Part shown: in pieces, positions 31,302 through 64,000 of the stretch
Layout of the letters: each line of letters opens with the position of its first letter
Position numbering within the stretch: the first letter of the stretch is position 1
Assembly (NCBI GenBank): GCA_033239005.1
Contig: BSQZ01000035.1
Coordinates: 1,489,501 to 1,553,500, forward strand
Length of the DNA stretch: 64,000 nt
From: Lamellibrachia satsuma
Taxonomy: Eukaryota; Annelida; Polychaeta; Sabellida; Siboglinidae
Direction: 5' to 3'
The notes under the pieces: generated by a model
Told to the model about the DNA's origin: nothing
What the model saw: the letters and a program-made list of their open reading frames with translations, nothing else
Database searches by the model: none
Made by a program: the position numbers and the translations under genes

Positions 31302-31545
31302 TAGGGGAGACTGGGGCTAGTCCGCTCCCTTGGACACTCTAAAAGATCTGGAGACAGTATTTGTAGAGCGAGAGGATCAGTTTCGGCCTTAAATTTAATG
31401 CAAATATCTTGGACTCCAGTTTCTTGCTGCATTAATGATCGTGAGACTTAGTCATGTGACCGAAATTACTAAATTCTGCACAGACACGGAATAAAAGCCA
31501 GTTGGCGGACATGTCCCGGGGGCGGAGTAGCCCCAGTCTCCCCTA
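31302..31545. mobile_element. MITE with 22-bp inverted ends and TA target duplication
   Basis: Left TA|GGGGAGACTGGGGCTAGTCC and right GGAGTAGCCCCAGTCTCCCC|TA are inverted copies with one mismatch over 22 bp. TA duplication suggests a Tc1/mariner-type mover. It ends 166 bp upstream of the NUDT21 start codon. Confidence 0.75.
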
Positions 31546-31710
31546 TGCAAAATCATGATACTCTATCTTACTAAGTACTAGCAGTAAAATGTATCTTGAC
31601 TAGGTTAGCGTGAATAACTGGTAGCAAACCCGAGAGAGGGCGCCACTACTCTCGCGTGCCTTCGTGAACGGTGGCGACACATCACGTAACCTGGCTAATT
31701 GAGGTTAACA
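31546..31710 (+). promoter_or_regulatory. NUDT21 5' flank / 5'UTR
   Basis: This sequence separates the MITE from the NUDT21 ATG and must hold the proximal promoter or 5'UTR, unless an upstream exon exists. No TATA box is evident. The start context AACAATGG is a good initiation context. A GAGAGGGCGCC GC-rich segment lies at about 31632-31645. Confidence 0.4.
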
Positions 31711-60398
<28,688 letters not shown>

Positions 60399-60462
60399 TA
60401 TACAGTTCGTGATGGGATATGTCACAGGATTATACAGTTCGTGATGGGATATGTCACAGGAT
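60399..60462. repeat. 32-bp direct duplication
   Basis: ATACAGTTCGTGATGGGATA plus TGTCACAGGATT occurs twice in tandem, identical. Confidence 0.9.
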
Positions 60463-60668
60463 TATGATCCAACAAAACAGTGTTAATTCCATGTCAATCA
60501 CAAAATGCAGTTGTGTAGTTCTAAGCCCTTTTTGGTTGTGATAGCCGACAACATGATCTCTGCCTCTGTACACCAGGTTCACCGCTTCGCCATTTGGACT
60601 TCAGGATTACCTCCGCGCACGCACGCACGCACACACGCACGCAGGCACACACACACACTGGTCCAAAA

Positions 60669-60732
60669 AACGATCCTATATTCATATTGTTTCGTTTCTC
60701 TATTTACTAAACAATATGAATATAGGTTCGTT
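60669..60732. repeat. 24-bp-arm hairpin
   Basis: CCTATATTCATATTGTTT (60675) and AAACAATATGAATATAGG are perfect inverse copies. The symmetry extends outward through AACGA/TCGTT with one mismatch. A CA/ACGC run precedes it at 60617-60658. Confidence 0.85.
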
Positions 60733-63700
60733 ATTTTGTGCCAACTATAAATTACTCATTCATTTTCCTCGCCTCGGGCTATCTCCAGTTTCTTATTAGC
60801 CGACAACATTGGCCAGAGTGAAGTGACTGTGATTTAAATGCACACAAAAAAACGGCAGAACCGTTGACGCCGCTGTGACAATAGATGGGCGCTCTGGAGA
60901 CTCGCTCGAGTGTTGGCGTCGACTTAATGACAACAGATTCCCGCGGGAAACGACACAGCCAACGGAGCGATACGGCCGGATTTACTGCGGCGCTTTCTTT
61001 GTACGATTTATGACGAAACGCCTGCGAAGCTTGCGTCGGGAACGCGTCTTCGAGTCGGGCGGAGGCAACTATTTACCGTACTTGGCGACGTCGCTGTAAT
61101 CCGTCTCTTCCGAGAGCGGTCGCCTAGTACAGTGTGTGTATTGTGCCTGCGCAGAGCATTCTATCTTGCTACATTCTTCCTTCTGTACTTGAGACAGGTG
61201 CTTCCGGTGTAGTCGATGGAACAGTCTGCAGGACGGAACGGCGCACGTGAAACCTTTCAATATTTCCAGATTATATTTCTACAAAGACATTTCAGTAAAA
61301 TGCGCCGCCTATTCAGAACACGTGGGCTCCTGTGTACATTATTATCTTTTTTCGACACGCAGTGGACTCTTCAAACAGATTCTCAAACAGTTAGACAGAA
61401 CATCTAGGCCTAAATTATGAGGGTTGGTAAAATTGGTGAAATGACTTTAAATACAGAAATCTCAACAAAAGCGTGTCTTTCTTTCGCCACCGTCTAAGTA
61501 AGTTATATTCAAATCGAACTTCGAAATACATGCACATTGAGTAGTTCGGCGTTCTTTCAAAAGACAATTAGGAACCATGTGCAGTTGCATTACTGCCTTA
61601 TGTAATATATTTCAGTTGGTGATGAAATCTATTCTTGCAAATAAGTTAGTTGAGGTAAATACTCGGCATTGTTGAGCGCGTTTGAACGTTTTCCAATAGG
61701 TATTCTGTTGTCGCCGTCAATAGTAATAATTTAATATGCAATTGCGATTTCATCTCGAATGACGATCTCTCACTTAATCCGGTCGGAAATTAAACCGAGT
61801 CCGTCCGCCACTTTTGCCATTTTCACGCACCATATCAGTGCAGAAAACTCGCTCTCGTAATAGCGTAGCTGCCGACAGCGATGCGATTAACTGACTATCC
61901 CTGCTGTCTTAACAAAAAAGCTGTCTGAAAGTGATGCCTTCTCACTAATGTTTTCTGGTTGTCTGCGTCATAACTTTATTTATAGTCAATGAGGAATAGA
62001 GTTTATTAGGCGTAGTGCCTTCTCCGTTTAGTGGCCCTCGCCTGCGCTCCTACGGCCGTCCTCTGGAGTAGGTGGCGTGGATGTGAGATTACGCCAGTTT
62101 GCTTCGAGCGTATTTTATGCAGTCAGATGTATTGTGGCTTCACCAGCGCGCTGTGCGTTCTAACTTAAGCATATGTGACACATCGAAGTACAGTTGTAAT
62201 TGTGTCGAATCGTTATAGTTAGAATGTGACATTTTATTGGTGAGGGATTGCCAACGCTAACGTTAGGATGTAGAAATAACAGACTAGATAAGCCATATAG
62301 GCATATGCCTCTGGGAATATTGTTGTAATTTTGATGATTGAAGACTTTCCGGAAATTAATACATTAATCTCAGGTTCCCGTTTAAATTATATTTGAATGG
62401 CATAATTTCTTATTTAGGGGGTGTATCGTACTTAATTGTTGTACATCAAACATTGACCAGAAAATATATAGGCGATTTTAAAATGTATTTACTGATTATG
62501 CGTATAGACCGTGCTGAGAGGTTGCCCGGGCTTCATCACAATGGCTGCGGTCGGGCACACAGGCCTCGTCCGGCTCAGAGAGATGTCGACTGGCTGGACG
62601 AGATGGCGTGGGCTAATTGGGGGACTGGTTACGACATTAGCAATTCTCCTGACTATTTCTGTTGCAGGAACAGTATTCATTCAGTCATTATTGTTGTTGC
62701 ATTAATTGCGTATAGTTAAACTACGGGAAAAGCTTAAACTATTATAAAAGCTGAAAATTATGTTATTTTTGCCTTTATAGTAATCCGGGACTAGACTTGT
62801 TGATGCCATCAGTTGAACTGGTATGTCTACGACTTCTGTAGTGTCAAATGATGAAATCAGTAATCGGTGCAAATGACCATGTGATAGTGCAGTGGTGATT
62901 GTCGTAACGACTTTACGATACCCATACTAACGATGCCAATATCGATGTTCAGTAACGTCATGATTGTAAAATCATTCCCTGGTCATCAGCGTAGCGGAGT
63001 AGTGGAATCAGAGCGACATGTCAATAGGAACTGGGCCCAGTCTGAAGCGTATCAGGCAGACCATGGGAAACGTGGCGCGTGGACATCGATATAAACTAGG
63101 TCCATGTTACAAACATACTACTCAACAGACCGTTACGTAGGATCAATACCACACCGCCAAGGTCGTTCCAGTGATGAAAGGCGACAAAATTAATAACTGA
63201 CATTCCACAATTCGGCGGTGAATTCATTCTCTCGGCCAAACGCTGGACTCGATTTCGTCGATAGATAGGTACCGCGTCTGTCGAAGGCGTTGCTCTAGTT
63301 GATTTCTGACGTCGCTTTCTGACGCCCATCCTCTGACGCGCACGCGTACAGAAGGCGGAAGGTCGTTGACTCGACACATCGATGTAGAGCTTATCCCGTG
63401 ACGCCCCGAATGCTAAACATTAGTATATTTGGACATGAAAGTCGAATTGCTGGACGCAAGCTCTAATTCGCTGTTGTTGTTTTACAAAAGAAACACGCCG
63501 TTTATAATTCTTATTCAACAAATATATCTGTTTAAAATGATAAAGCTCTTCTGGGACGAATGCCGACTTGTTTCTCCCACGTTCGGCCCCCAGTAAACGT
63601 TTTGTTTGGAAAAGTAACGAAAGCGAAACGACATGTCTTGTTTTGGAGAGATCACTATGCTGTACATGGCGTGTCACGTGACGCTCCGAACAATGATGTC

Positions 63701-64000
63701 GACCGTCCTTTCGAGAGAAGGAAAACTTGTTCTGACGTCAAGCGTCGCCGACGTCGCAACATAACCGAATATCGACGGTGAGGTTGCGTGCAGTGTGTGC
63801 CGGCGATAACGCACTCACTGGGGTGTCAACAGAGTTGTTGCATTCTCTTGCAGATATCTTGCAGATATGCACATGGTAATGCCACTTGCCTCTGCTCGAC
63901 AAGGTCTACCCGTCGACCAGTTGATGGCGCTGCGTTTCCAGTTGCAGTACTCAATTTCGCGATCAATTAATCAACTTTGAATTGAATAGAACAATTGTTG
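60733..64000. other. Right end of window, no gene called
   Basis: A 64-codon plus frame at 62511-62705 ends in a hydrophobic stretch (GLVTTLAILLTISVAGTVF) that could be part of a membrane-anchor exon, but no partner exon or family match supports it. The rest shows no recognised repeat, RNA gene or domain. Confidence 0.35.

Noticed and set aside
62511..62705. Small membrane protein or anchor exon
   Set aside because: Single hydrophobic stretch in a short frame, with no partner exon or family recognised.

Overview
This 64 kb window is eukaryotic DNA from an invertebrate animal. It has intron-containing genes with GT..AG junctions, long low-complexity arrays, CR1-type non-LTR retrotransposon debris, tRNA-derived SINEs and MITEs. 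The CR1-like ORF1 with an SGNH esterase, the peptide-receptor-like GPCR and the dense minisatellites suggest a lophotrochozoan, possibly a marine mollusc. The phylum is an inference; no marker gene here settles it.

Three protein-coding genes can be assembled exon by exon. (1) A rhodopsin-class GPCR lies on the minus strand (14580 down to 7755, four coding exons, 387 aa). Its introns hold (TA)n, an 18-bp and a 24-bp minisatellite and (GGTT)n. (2) A C2H2 zinc-finger protein lies on the plus strand (24621-29162, three coding exons, 784 aa, 11 fingers). (3) NUDT21, the 25-kDa subunit of cleavage factor Im, lies on the plus strand (31711-57149, seven coding exons, 227 aa). Its last seven codons sit behind an 18.6-kb intron that fills most of the right half of the window. 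In all three genes the reading frame closes exactly across every junction.

Layout: 1-7.7 kb holds a CR1 deletion derivative, tandem repeats and a 240-bp (GGGC)n tract. 7.7-14.6 kb is the GPCR. 14.6-24.6 kb is a divergent intergenic region with (GA)n, (GGA)n, a noisy local duplication, a SINE, about 120 pure CTG triplets and RT remnants. 24.6-29.2 kb is the zinc-finger gene. 29.2-31.7 kb is a short intergenic stretch with a 44-bp satellite, a foldback element and a MITE. 31.7-57.1 kb is NUDT21, whose introns carry many transposons and minisatellites. 57.1-64 kb is the NUDT21 3' flank, a 774-bp (GT)n array and sequence without recognised genes.

The most striking feature is that two neighbouring genes independently carry a minisatellite whose unit spans an intron/exon boundary. 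In the zinc-finger gene a 32-bp unit repeats 19 acceptor-like TAG sites at exact spacing, the last being the real acceptor. In NUDT21 a 76-bp unit containing polypyrimidine tract, CAG and the first 30 nt of exon 5 is repeated 12 times. There, the three decoys nearest the true acceptor have lost their AG (CGG), while the eight more distant ones keep it. Use of any intact decoy would be frame-shifting or truncating in either gene.
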